Assembly (NCBI RefSeq): GCF_029714405.1
Contig: NZ_CP121650.1
Location: 6,887,001 to 6,951,000, forward strand
Source: Bradyrhizobium sp. CB82
GTDB taxonomy: Bacteria > Pseudomonadota > Alphaproteobacteria > Rhizobiales > Xanthobacteraceae
Length of the DNA stretch: 64,000 nucleotides
Direction: 5' to 3'
Positions 52,869 to 60,607 of the stretch are shown here, piece after piece. The notes under the pieces are model-generated. The model saw only the letters and a program-made list of their open reading frames with translations, had not been told where the DNA came from and searched no databases. Within the stretch, counting starts at the first letter, position 1. Each line of letters opens with the position of its first letter. The position numbers and the translations under genes are program-made.

Positions 52869-52945
52869 ACTTCGTAAGGCGGGCAAGATGGTGGGCTCGG
52901 CGCAACAGCGCCTTGCCCACCGTAGACGACGCTCCGCTTGGTTGG
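52869..52945. repeat. Dispersed intergenic repeat (GTGGGC / GCCCACC type), copy 3
   Basis: ggcgggcaagatggtgggct is followed by cggcgcaacagcgccttgcc and caccgtagacgacgctccgc. The GTGGGC / GCCCAC pairing matches 7190-7281 and 28887-29018. It separates queD from hemF. Confidence 0.65.
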
Positions 52946-52953
52946 CGACGGGA

Positions 52954-53847
52954 ATGCAGATGGACGTTTCGATGATCGAAGACCGCAAGGCACGCGCGCG
53001 CGCCTGGTTCGAATCCTTGCGCGACGACATCTGCACAAGCTTCGAGCGGCTCGAAGATGACGCGCCGCAAGAGCTCTATCCCGGTGCGGCCGGCCGTTTC
53101 GTGCGCACGCCTTGGCAGCGCACCGATCACTCCGGCGCGCCCGGCGGCGGCGGCGTGATGTCGATGATGTACGGTCGCCTGTTCGAGAAGGTCGGCGTGC
53201 ACTGCTCGACCGTGCATGGCGAGTTCGCGCCCGAGTTTCGCGCGCAGATCCCCGGCGCGGCGGACGATCCGCGGTTCTGGGCGTCGGGCATCTCGCTGAT
53301 CGCGCACATGCGCAATCCGAACGTGCCCGCCGTGCACATGAACACGCGCTTTGTCGTCACCTCCAAGGCATGGTTCGGCGGCGGCGCCGACTTGACGCCG
53401 GTACTCGAGCGGCGGCGCACGCAGGAGGATCCGGACAGTATCGCCTTCCACGCCGCGATGCAGGAAGCCTGCACCGGGCCGAACGGTGTCGCCGACTACG
53501 ACAAGTACAAGAAATGGTGCGATGAGTACTTCTATCTGCCGCACCGAAAGGAGGCCCGCGGCATCGGCGGCATCTTCTACGACTGGCATGACAGCGGCGA
53601 TTGGGAAGCCGATCTCGCCTTCACCCAGGACGTCGGCCGCGCCTTCCTGAAGATCTATCCGGAGCTCGTGCGGCGCAACTTTGCCGAGGCCTGGACGGCG
53701 GAAGACCGCGAGGAGCAGTTGATCCGCCGTGGGCGCTATGTCGAGTTCAACCTGCTCTACGACCGCGGCACCATCTTCGGGCTCAAGACCGGCGGCAATG
53801 TGGATTCGATCCTGTCGTCGCTTCCACCGGAGGTGAAATGGCCATGA
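52954..53847 (+). CDS. hemF: Oxygen-dependent coproporphyrinogen III oxidase
   Basis: HemF decarboxylates coproporphyrinogen III to protoporphyrinogen IX with O2 in haem synthesis. In this 297-residue product the family marks are [20 protein letters not shown] (residue ~65 on), [18 protein letters not shown] ([17 protein letters not shown]), [12 protein letters not shown], and [12 protein letters not shown] near 195. [20 protein letters not shown] near the end is diagnostic. Two Met codons (52954, 52960) are possible starts. The HAD gene begins 10 bases before its stop. Nearby fbcH has a haem demand, but there is no direct link. Confidence 0.96.
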   Translation: MQMDVSMIEDRKARARAWFESLRDDICTSFERLEDDAPQELYPGAAGRFVRTPWQRTDHSGAPGGGGVMSMMYGRLFEKVGVHCSTVHGEFAPEFRAQIPGAADDPRFWASGISLIAHMRNPNVPAVHMNTRFVVTSKAWFGGGADLTPVLERRRTQEDPDSIAFHAAMQEACTGPNGVADYDKYKKWCDEYFYLPHRKEARGIGGIFYDWHDSGDWEADLAFTQDVGRAFLKIYPELVRRNFAEAWTAEDREEQLIRRGRYVEFNLLYDRGTIFGLKTGGNVDSILSSLPPEVKWP

Positions 53848-54581
53848 CCGTACAGCCTCTCCCGCGCGCCATGCTGATCGACATGGATGACACGATCCTG
53901 TCAGCCTACGGTCGTCCCGAGATCGCCTGGAACACGATTGCCACCGAATTCGCGGCCGAGCTTGCCCCGCTGCCGCCGGAGCAGGTCGCCGCAGCCGTTC
54001 TGACGTTTGCGCGGAACTTCTGGGCCAATGCGGAAGCCGCCTGGCGGCTCAAGCTCGGCGAAGCCCGGCGCCTGACCGTGAAAGGCGGCTTCGCAGCGCT
54101 CGCCGCAAGCGGGCACCGCGCTCTGCCCGACGATCTCGCCATTCGCCTCGCCGACCGCTTCACCAGCTATCGGGAGGAAGAGATGTTCGTCTTCCCCGGC
54201 GCGCATGAGGCGATCGACCGGCTGAAGGCGCTTGGCGTCAAGCTCGCGCTGGTGACCAATGGGGCTGCCGACATGCAGCGGGCCAAGGTCGAGCGTTTCG
54301 AGCTGACCCATCGCTTCGACCACATCCAGATCGAAGGCGAGCACGGTTTCGGCAAGCCCGAGGAGCGCGCCTATCTGCATGCAATGGACGCGCTCGGCGT
54401 CACCGCCGGGGATACCTGGATGATCGGCGACAATCTGGAATGGGAAGTCGTGACGCCGCAGCGCCTCGGCATCTACGCGATCTGGATGGACGTGCATGGC
54501 GAGGGCCTACCGGCGGGATCTCCGATCAAGCCCGACCGCATCATCCGCTCGCTGACCGAGTTGTTGCCCGGCAAGCCCTGA
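53838..54581 (+). CDS. HAD-superfamily hydrolase
   Basis: A 247-residue HAD phosphatase. [20 protein letters not shown] (11-30) carries the DMDDT nucleophile, [20 protein letters not shown] near 138 the Thr-containing motif [15 protein letters not shown] near 170 the Lys motif, and [10 protein letters not shown] near 194 the acidic motif IV. It belongs to the YjjG/epoxide-hydrolase-like type I HADs. The substrate is unknown. The start overlaps hemF by 10 bases, with AGGTG upstream, so it is translationally coupled. Confidence 0.92.
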   Translation: MAMTVQPLPRAMLIDMDDTILSAYGRPEIAWNTIATEFAAELAPLPPEQVAAAVLTFARNFWANAEAAWRLKLGEARRLTVKGGFAALAASGHRALPDDLAIRLADRFTSYREEEMFVFPGAHEAIDRLKALGVKLALVTNGAADMQRAKVERFELTHRFDHIQIEGEHGFGKPEERAYLHAMDALGVTAGDTWMIGDNLEWEVVTPQRLGIYAIWMDVHGEGLPAGSPIKPDRIIRSLTELLPGKP

Positions 54582-54717
54582 TTGGTTGCGGTCCTCCGAC
54601 CGCGACAACGTTCTCCCGACAATCGACAGCGCGGCAGCGTGCTCTCCTTCCGTGATCGGCGTGTCATGACGGCTTGCTAGCGTTGAACACGTGTCGATCA
54701 ACTCGGAGGACAAATCC

Positions 54718-54933
54718 ATGGAATTGAAAGCCGGCGATGTCGTGATGTTGAAATCCGGCGGCCAGCCGCTGACCGTCGTCGAGGTCAAGGAGGAGGACGT
54801 GCTCTGCCTCTGGATGGGCATGGAAGGCAATCTGTTTCGCGAGACGCTTCCTTTGGCCGCGCTCGAGCGCCCCGAAGAGGAAGACGACGAGGACGATGAG
54901 GACGAAGACGAGGAAGATGAAGACGAGGAGTGA
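54718..54933 (+). CDS. DUF2158 / YodC-like protein with polyacidic tail
   Basis: A 71-residue protein. Residues 1-48 form the DUF2158 small beta domain (MELKAGDVVMLKSGGQPLTV, then CLWMGMEGNLFRETLPLAAL). Residues 52-71 are almost entirely Glu and Asp. The ATG at 54718 has GGAGG 9 bases upstream. Function is unknown; the acidic tail suggests binding to a basic partner. It stands alone between the HAD gene and a leftward operon. Confidence 0.85.
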   Translation: MELKAGDVVMLKSGGQPLTVVEVKEEDVLCLWMGMEGNLFRETLPLAALERPEEEDDEDDEDEDEEDEDEE

Positions 54934-55007
54934 TTGCGGCTCAGCGACAGGTCGATAGCGTCACCTCGCGACCCAGGCGCAAACGCTGCCTGGGCCGCGA
55001 TCGTCTG

Positions 55008-55614
55008 TCAAACAAACTGTTTGACCGCAGCCGAGATCATCACCAGCCCGCCCGTGATCACCGCGACGTCGAGGATCGCGGCGTGGATGTGCACCGGCAT
55101 CCGCTCGACAAAGGCCTTTGCCAGGAATGCGCCCGGCACCGCCATCCCGCCGATCAGGAGCGCGAACGCCAGCACCTGCGCAGTCACCGCGCCGGCGAGG
55201 CCGAACACCGAGATCTTGATGAGGCCGGTGCCGAGCGAGATCATCGCGTCGGTCGCGATCACCGCCGCGCCCTCCAGCCCTGCGGCCATCAACAGCGAGA
55301 GCAGGATCACGCCCGAGCCCGAGGTGCCGCCGACCAGCGCGCCATAACCGACCGAGCGCGAGCACGATCAGGGCGCGGCGGCGATCGGCATAGCTGACAT
55401 AGGCGACTGCGCGGCTGAGATTGGTGAAGATCGCGGAGATCGCGATGATCGGCACCACGGGCTCAGCGCCGACCATCGGCACCAGCACCAGCGGCATCAG
55501 CGCGCCGGTGCCATAGCCGGCGAGCCCACCGATGATCGAAGCAAACAACGCCATCAACGCGACCAGCAGAAGCTGCAAAATCGAGATATCGGCGAAGCCT
55601 GAGACGATGGTCAC
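55008..55614 (-). pseudogene. TauE/SafE exporter gene with internal deletion and frameshift
   Basis: The frame from the GTG at 55614 gives 86 good residues (FADISILQLLLVALMALFAS, GTGALMPLVLVPMVGAEPVV, then YVSYADRRRALIVL). It then passes near 55345-55365 into another frame: GYGALVGGTSGSGVILLSLL, then ISLGTGLIKISVFGLAGAVT, and ILDVAVITGGLVMISAAVKQ to the stop at 55008. About 50-60 residues of the middle helices are missing. Original role: anion export across the inner membrane. It is the last gene of a tightly packed operon. Confidence 0.82.
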
Positions 55615-56867
55615 GTTCTCTGATCGCGGCTGACGCGTGCCGCAGCTTGATCGGCGATGGAAGCGAGCGCCGCCTCCTCTAGGGGAAAATCCGCTGCAAG
55701 CCAAGCGTCCTCGGCGAGCGTCAACACATGTCCGAGCGCGGGCCCTTCCGCCATTCCGCGCGCGATGAAGTCGGCAGCTTTCAGCGGGAATTTCGGCGGC
55801 ATCCAGCGTTGCGGCAGTTCGGCAAGCTCGCGCCAGCGCGCCGAATTCACGTCGCCGCCGTCCCTCGCCCAGGCCAGCAACACGCGATCGTGATAGCGCT
55901 CGGCGCCCAACCGGTAGAGCAGCCGCCGCGCATTGGCCTCGTCCTTGTTGGCGAACCGCCACCAGCGGTGCCCCATCGAATCCAGCGCCTTGGCCTCCGC
56001 ATTGCTGAGCCTGAGCCGCGACGCGACGCGCTTGGCATCCTCGGTAACGGCGACCGTCAGTCCGGCGAGGCGCCGGGTCGCGTTTGCCGGCAGGCCGAGT
56101 TCGTGCTCGATCGCGATCATCCTCGCCAGCGGGCCGGTATAGGCCACGCCGCCGATCAACGGCAGGAGCAGGCCACTGTCGGCCATCGCGAGCACTGCTG
56201 CTGCAGCGCCGCCTGCGACCAGCAGCTTGAGCATTTCCATGCGCACCCGCTCGGCCGAGAGACCGGCAAGCCCGGCGCGGCCGCGGATGCAGGCGAGATA
56301 GCCGTCGCGGTCCGGCTCACCCAGGCCAAAGGCGGCGTGGATGCGGAAGAAGCGCAGGATGCGCAGATAATCCTCGGCGATGCGCTGGTCGGGATCGCCG
56401 ATGAAACGCACGCGCCGTGCGGCGACGTCGGCAAGCCCGCCGACATAATCGTGCACGACGCCTTTCGCGTCGACCGAGAGCCCGTTCATGGTGAAGTCGC
56501 GCCGCTCGGCGTCCCTCACCCAGTCACGGCCGAACGCAACCTTGGCCTTGCGGCCGAAGGTCTCGGTATCCTCGCGCAGCGTAGTGACCTCATACGGGTG
56601 CCCGTCGATGACCAGGGTGATGGTGCCGTGGTCGATGCCGGTCGGCACGCTCTTGATGCCGGCGCTTTTTGCGCGCCGCATCACCTCCTCCGGCAATGCG
56701 GTGGTCGCGATGTCCATGTCGCCCGGCGGCAGCTTGAGGAGCGCGTTGCGCACGGCGCCGCCGACCACGCGCGCCTCCTCGCCGTCCGCGTTCAACAGCC
56801 GCAGGACATGCGCGGTCCCCCCGGAGGTCAGCCAGGAGGCATCGGCAAGCAGGGGCTCCGCTCTCAT
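55611..56867 (-). CDS. cca: CCA tRNA nucleotidyltransferase
   Basis: Adds or repairs the CCA end of tRNAs. The 418-residue product is a class II polymerase-beta-like nucleotidyltransferase: ARVVGGAVRNALLKLPPGDM (32-51) with the catalytic GDMD at 49-52, then FGRDWVRDAERRDFTMNGLS near 117 and DPDQRIAEDYLRILRFFRIH near 155. The start at 56867 fits the family; upstream codons belong to the DUF6111 gene. It overlaps the TauE remnant by 4 bases (GTGA) and follows DUF6111 by 10 bases. Confidence 0.95.
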   Translation of the reverse strand: MRAEPLLADASWLTSGGTAHVLRLLNADGEEARVVGGAVRNALLKLPPGDMDIATTALPEEVMRRAKSAGIKSVPTGIDHGTITLVIDGHPYEVTTLREDTETFGRKAKVAFGRDWVRDAERRDFTMNGLSVDAKGVVHDYVGGLADVAARRVRFIGDPDQRIAEDYLRILRFFRIHAAFGLGEPDRDGYLACIRGRAGLAGLSAERVRMEMLKLLVAGGAAAAVLAMADSGLLLPLIGGVAYTGPLARMIAIEHELGLPANATRRLAGLTVAVTEDAKRVASRLRLSNAEAKALDSMGHRWWRFANKDEANARRLLYRLGAERYHDRVLLAWARDGGDVNSARWRELAELPQRWMPPKFPLKAADFIARGMAEGPALGHVLTLAEDAWLAADFPLEEAALASIADQAAARVSRDQRT

Positions 56868-56877
56868 CTGCCAGCCC

Positions 56878-57141
56878 CTATTTCTCGACGCCCGGCACGA
56901 GCCTGCCGTTCTCGACATGTGCTGGAACATAGGTCGAGTTCGGCGAGGCGCCGGTGAAATGCGCAAGTCCGACCAGGCTCGCGATCACCAGCACCAGCGC
57001 GACCAGCACGAGACGGGCGATGGCGTAGACCGGCCAGGACGACTGCACGAACAGGCCCGAGCGCGTCGCGACCAGGAACAACGCATAGACCGCGAAGGGA
57101 ATGAGGAAGATTCCGATCTCGGTCAGCGCCGGCCGGATCAT
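56878..57141 (-). CDS. DUF6111 small membrane protein
   Basis: An 87-residue protein with two transmembrane helices, at about 8-27 (EIGIFLIPFAVYALFLVATR) and 40-63 (AIARLVLVALVLVIASLVGLAH, by position). The polar tail ends in STYVPAHVENGRLVPGVEK. It matches DUF6111, found between Nudix and CCA genes in Rhizobiales. Function is unknown. It overlaps the Nudix gene by 4 bases, so it is coupled. Confidence 0.85.
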   Translation of the reverse strand: MIRPALTEIGIFLIPFAVYALFLVATRSGLFVQSSWPVYAIARLVLVALVLVIASLVGLAHFTGASPNSTYVPAHVENGRLVPGVEK

Positions 57142-57809
57142 GGCAGATAGATCCGCTCATACAACACACGCAATATGCCGGCGGTCGCGCCCCAGATGTA
57201 CCGCTCCGCGAACGGCATCGCATAGTAGAAGCGCTCCATGCCGCGGAATTCCTTGCTGTGCATCTGGTGGTTCGCCGGATTCATCAGGAAGGATAGCGGC
57301 ACCTCGAAGGCGTCATCAACCTCGGAATGATTGATCGCCAGTTCAAATCCCGGCTGCACCCTTGCAACCGTCGGCAGGATGCGGAAGCCGAAGGCGGTGC
57401 CATAGAGATCGAGATAGCCGACCGGCTCGACGAAATCGCGCGACAGGCCGACCTCTTCCTCGGCCTCGCGCAGCGCCGCATCGCGCGGAGAGGCATCCAT
57501 CGCGTCGATCTTGCCGCCGGGAAAGGCGATCTGCCCGGCGTGGTCATTCAGATGCGCGGAGCGCTGCGTGAGCAGCACGGTCGGCTCGGGCCGATCGATG
57601 ACCGGAATCAGGACCGCCGCGGGGCGCACCGGCTGCTCGCGCGCAATGATCTGCAGCATCTTGTCGGTGCCGGGATCACCAGACATCGGCACGATGTTGG
57701 GATCGTAGAGGGCGGGCGGCACGTCGAAGGTCAGCCGCGCCTTGGAGCGGGCGAAAAAATCCGCCGCGCCCAACCGGGCAGGTTCGTCCTTCAGAAACGG
57801 CTTGGTCAA
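57138..57809 (-). CDS. CoA pyrophosphatase (Nudix hydrolase)
   Basis: A 223-residue Nudix hydrolase of the CoA branch. The Nudix box runs 98-122: GGKIDAMDASPRDAALREAE followed by EEVGL, with REAEEEVGL for metal binding. LTQRSAHLNDHAGQIAFPGG just before is the CoA-specific UPF0035 motif (LLTxRS...GQIAFPGG). It cleaves CoA or acyl-CoA to 3',5'-ADP and phosphopantetheine. It overlaps DUF1285 and DUF6111 genes by 4 bases on each side. Confidence 0.93.
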   Translation of the reverse strand: MTKPFLKDEPARLGAADFFARSKARLTFDVPPALYDPNIVPMSGDPGTDKMLQIIAREQPVRPAAVLIPVIDRPEPTVLLTQRSAHLNDHAGQIAFPGGKIDAMDASPRDAALREAEEEVGLSRDFVEPVGYLDLYGTAFGFRILPTVARVQPGFELAINHSEVDDAFEVPLSFLMNPANHQMHSKEFRGMERFYYAMPFAERYIWGATAGILRVLYERIYLP

Positions 57810-58408
57810 AGCGCGGCCCTCACCTGCTCAGCATCCGCCATGGCGAAGAATTCGTCGGCCGACTCGACACCGAACATCGGCTGGCCATCGACCATCCGCT
57901 CCTCGCCCATGTCAACCAGATCGTAGTAGAGCGCACGTGTCACCTTGGCCCAAAGGTCAGAGCGCACGTGCAAGTACGGCGTCAGCCCGCCGTCGGCCGC
58001 CTGCTCGAAGCGCAAGCCATGCGCCGCATCGCACCTCACCCAGTCGTCGACATTGGTGCGGAAGCTCAACACGCGATGGTTGCCCTCGCCCTCCGTCTGC
58101 ATCTCGACCGCCATGAACGGTGCGTCGTCGACGCGAATCCCGACCTTCTCCACAGGCGTGACGAGAAAGTGCTTGTCCCCTTCGCGTTTCAGGATGGTCG
58201 AGAACAGGCGCACCAGTGCCGGGCGGCCGATGGGCGTCCCCATGTAGAACCACGTACCATCGGAGGCGATTCGAATGTCGAGATCGCCGCAAAACGGCGG
58301 ATTCCACAGATGCACCGGGGGCAGCCCTTTTTGGGCAGCACCGGCGTTCCTGGCGGCGGCGGTCAGGCCGTCAAGGCCCCGATTTTTGCTCTGCCCTTGG
58401 TTCGCCAT
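57806..58408 (-). CDS. DUF1285 protein
   Basis: A 200-residue protein covering DUF1285: PPVHLWNPPFCGDLDIRIAS (29-48) and DGTWFYMGTPIGRPALVRLF, then HFLVTPVEKVGIRVDDAPFM and LRFEQAADGGLTPYLHVRSD. It is a beta-rich domain of unknown function. The first 28 residues are a low-complexity Gln/Gly/Ala segment. It is the first gene of the leftward operon and its TGA overlaps the Nudix ATG (ATGA). The start at 58408 removes 39 upstream codons that overlap the promoter region. Confidence 0.88.
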   Translation of the reverse strand: MANQGQSKNRGLDGLTAAARNAGAAQKGLPPVHLWNPPFCGDLDIRIASDGTWFYMGTPIGRPALVRLFSTILKREGDKHFLVTPVEKVGIRVDDAPFMAVEMQTEGEGNHRVLSFRTNVDDWVRCDAAHGLRFEQAADGGLTPYLHVRSDLWAKVTRALYYDLVDMGEERMVDGQPMFGVESADEFFAMADAEQVRAAL

Positions 58409-58474
58409 GGTTTGCCCTGACTCTGTCTTTGGCACGATTGGTGCAGGTCTACGTTGTACCTCGGTGAGCGGTTC

Positions 58475-58496
58475 CACACCGGAATCATCCGGTGTG
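58475..58496. promoter_or_regulatory. Hairpin in the DUF1285-moxR divergent region
   Basis: CACACCGGA, a 4-base loop and TCCGGTGTG form a perfect 9-base stem. It is 67 bases before the DUF1285 start and 169 before moxR. It could be an operator for either operon or a leader structure. The rest of 58409-58664 shows nothing I can name. Confidence 0.5.
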
Positions 58497-58664
58497 CAAG
58501 GTCGCCACTTCGTGATGCCGTACATATCCCGAAGCCGATAAGGTGGGGATAGCTTAATTCAGCGAATACAGGGCCTTCCTGCAAGTCTAGCATGAGGCCA
58601 AGAGCTGGCATGTGATGAGACGACGACGCGAGCAGGCTGCGTGAACGGCTTAAGGAGCTGACGG

Positions 58665-59663
58665 ATGGCGGAAAGTGTCGAAAAACTCGAGGACGTGATC
58701 GTCCGCTCGGCCGAGCAGGTGTCGGGACAGATTCGCGCCGCCAAGGACGCGATCGCAACCGTCATCTTTGGCCAGGACCGCGTGATCGAGAACACGCTGG
58801 TGACGATCCTCTCCGGCGGTCATGCGCTGCTGATCGGCGTGCCCGGTCTTGCCAAGACCAAGCTCGTAGAGACCCTCGGCGTTACGCTCGGCCTCGACGC
58901 CAAGCGCATCCAGTTCACGCCCGACCTGATGCCGTCAGACATTCTCGGATCAGAGGTGCTCGATGAGAGCACCGCGGGAAAACGCTCGTTCCGTTTCATC
59001 GCTGGTCCCGTCTTCGCGCAGCTCCTGATGGCCGACGAAATCAACCGCGCCAGCCCGCGCACGCAATCGGCGCTGTTGCAGGCGATGCAGGAGCAGCACA
59101 TCACGGTCGCCGGCGCGCGTCATGATCTGCCGAAGCCGTTCCATGTGCTGGCGACGCAAAACCCGCTGGAGCAGGAAGGCACCTACCCGCTGCCCGAAGC
59201 GCAGCTCGACCGCTTCCTGATGGAGATCGACGTCGACTATCCGGATCGCGACGCCGAGCGGCGCATCCTGTTCGAGACCACCGGCGCCGAGGAGACGCTG
59301 GCGAAGGGATCGATGACGGGGGATGCGCTGATCGCGGCCCAGCGGCTGGTGCGGCGTTTGCCGGTCGGTGATTCCGTAGTGGAAGCCATTCTGTCGCTGG
59401 TGCGCTCGGCCCGTCCCGGCCCCGAAGGTGGCGAAGCCGGCAAGCTGATCGCCTGGGGACCGGGTCCCCGCGCCAGCCAGTCGCTGATGCTGGCCGTGCG
59501 CGCACGCGCGCTGCTCGACGGCCGCCTCGCGCCGTCGATCGACGACGTGCTCGACCTCGCCGAGCCGGTGCTGAAGCACCGCATGGCGTTGACATTCACG
59601 GCCCGCGCCGAGGGCCGCACGATTCCGGACGTGATCCGGCAATTGAAGACACGGATCGGTTGA
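58665..59663 (+). CDS. MoxR-family AAA+ ATPase
   Basis: A 332-residue MoxR ATPase, a chaperone-like protein for maturation of envelope or vWA-domain proteins. Walker A is GVPGLAKTK (58-66). QFTPDLMPSDILGSEVLDE follows near 85, Walker B LLMADEINRASPRTQSALLQ near 122, and sensor 1 ATQNPLEQEGTYPLPEAQLD near 163. It is the first gene of a rightward operon with DUF58 and DUF4159. Its TGA overlaps the next ATG. Confidence 0.94.
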   Translation: MAESVEKLEDVIVRSAEQVSGQIRAAKDAIATVIFGQDRVIENTLVTILSGGHALLIGVPGLAKTKLVETLGVTLGLDAKRIQFTPDLMPSDILGSEVLDESTAGKRSFRFIAGPVFAQLLMADEINRASPRTQSALLQAMQEQHITVAGARHDLPKPFHVLATQNPLEQEGTYPLPEAQLDRFLMEIDVDYPDRDAERRILFETTGAEETLAKGSMTGDALIAAQRLVRRLPVGDSVVEAILSLVRSARPGPEGGEAGKLIAWGPGPRASQSLMLAVRARALLDGRLAPSIDDVLDLAEPVLKHRMALTFTARAEGRTIPDVIRQLKTRIG

Positions 59664-60607
59664 TGGCCGCAGCGAACGGGCACATAGCGAAGGAGATCAT
59701 TGCGATCCGACGTGCCGATGGCGAAAGCCGAACGCTCGCCGCATCGCTGCCACACCTTGTCCTCGAAGCCCGCCGCATCGCCGCCAATGTCATCCACGGC
59801 CTGCATGGCCGCCGCCGCGCCGGCCCCGGTGAAAATTTCTGGCAATATCGTCGTTTCATCTCCGGCGAGCCGGCGCAGAACGTCGACTGGCGACGCTCGG
59901 CGCGTGACGACCATCTCTATGTCCGCGAGCACGAATGGGAAGCCGCGCACACGGTGTGGATCTGGCCCGACCGCTCGCCCTCGATGGCGTTTGCATCCAG
60001 GCAGGCACGCGACTCCAAGCTCGAGCGCACGCTGATCGTGGCATTCGCGCTGGCCGAACTGCTCGTCTCCGGCGGCGAACGCGTCGGCATTCCCGGCCTG
60101 ATGAATCCCACCGCAAGCAGCCGCGTCATCGACAAGATGGCGCAGGCGATGCTGCATGACGATGCAGAACGGCCGAGCCTGCCGCCGTCCTTCGTGCCCT
60201 CGGCGCTCGCCGAGACGGTGGTGCTGTCCGATTTCTGGTCGCCGATCGCCGAGATCAGGAGCATGCTCGCGGGGCTCTCCGGCTCCGGCGCCCATGGCAC
60301 CCTGGTGCAGATCGTCGATCCCGCCGAGGAGACGTTCCCCTATTCCGGCCGCGTCGAATTCGTCGAGCCCGAGGGCTTTGGCGCGATCACAGCGGGACGC
60401 GCCGAAAGCTGGGCCCTGGACTACACCGCGCGGCTCGCACTCCACCGCGACCAGATCCGCGGCGAGACCAACACGCTCGACTGGCTGTTCACCACCCACG
60501 TCACCGATCGCTCCGCCGCCGAACTGCTGTTGTTCCTGCATGCCGGCATGCAGGTGAGCAAATCGGGCGTGCGCTCGACCACCGTCAAAGCGGGACCCGC
60601 CGCATGA
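59663..60607 (+). CDS. DUF58 domain protein
   Basis: A 314-residue protein with the DUF58 signature near residue 60: FWQYRRFISGEPAQNVDWRR followed by SARDDHLYVREHE. It contains a vWA-like fold (ADRSPSM-like strand WPDRSPSMAFASRQARDSKL) that probably binds a partner or metal, working with MoxR. The start overlaps the moxR stop (TGATG) and the end overlaps the next gene (ATGA, 4 bases), so three genes are coupled. Substrate unknown. Confidence 0.92.
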   Translation: MAAANGHIAKEIIAIRRADGESRTLAASLPHLVLEARRIAANVIHGLHGRRRAGPGENFWQYRRFISGEPAQNVDWRRSARDDHLYVREHEWEAAHTVWIWPDRSPSMAFASRQARDSKLERTLIVAFALAELLVSGGERVGIPGLMNPTASSRVIDKMAQAMLHDDAERPSLPPSFVPSALAETVVLSDFWSPIAEIRSMLAGLSGSGAHGTLVQIVDPAEETFPYSGRVEFVEPEGFGAITAGRAESWALDYTARLALHRDQIRGETNTLDWLFTTHVTDRSAAELLLFLHAGMQVSKSGVRSTTVKAGPAA

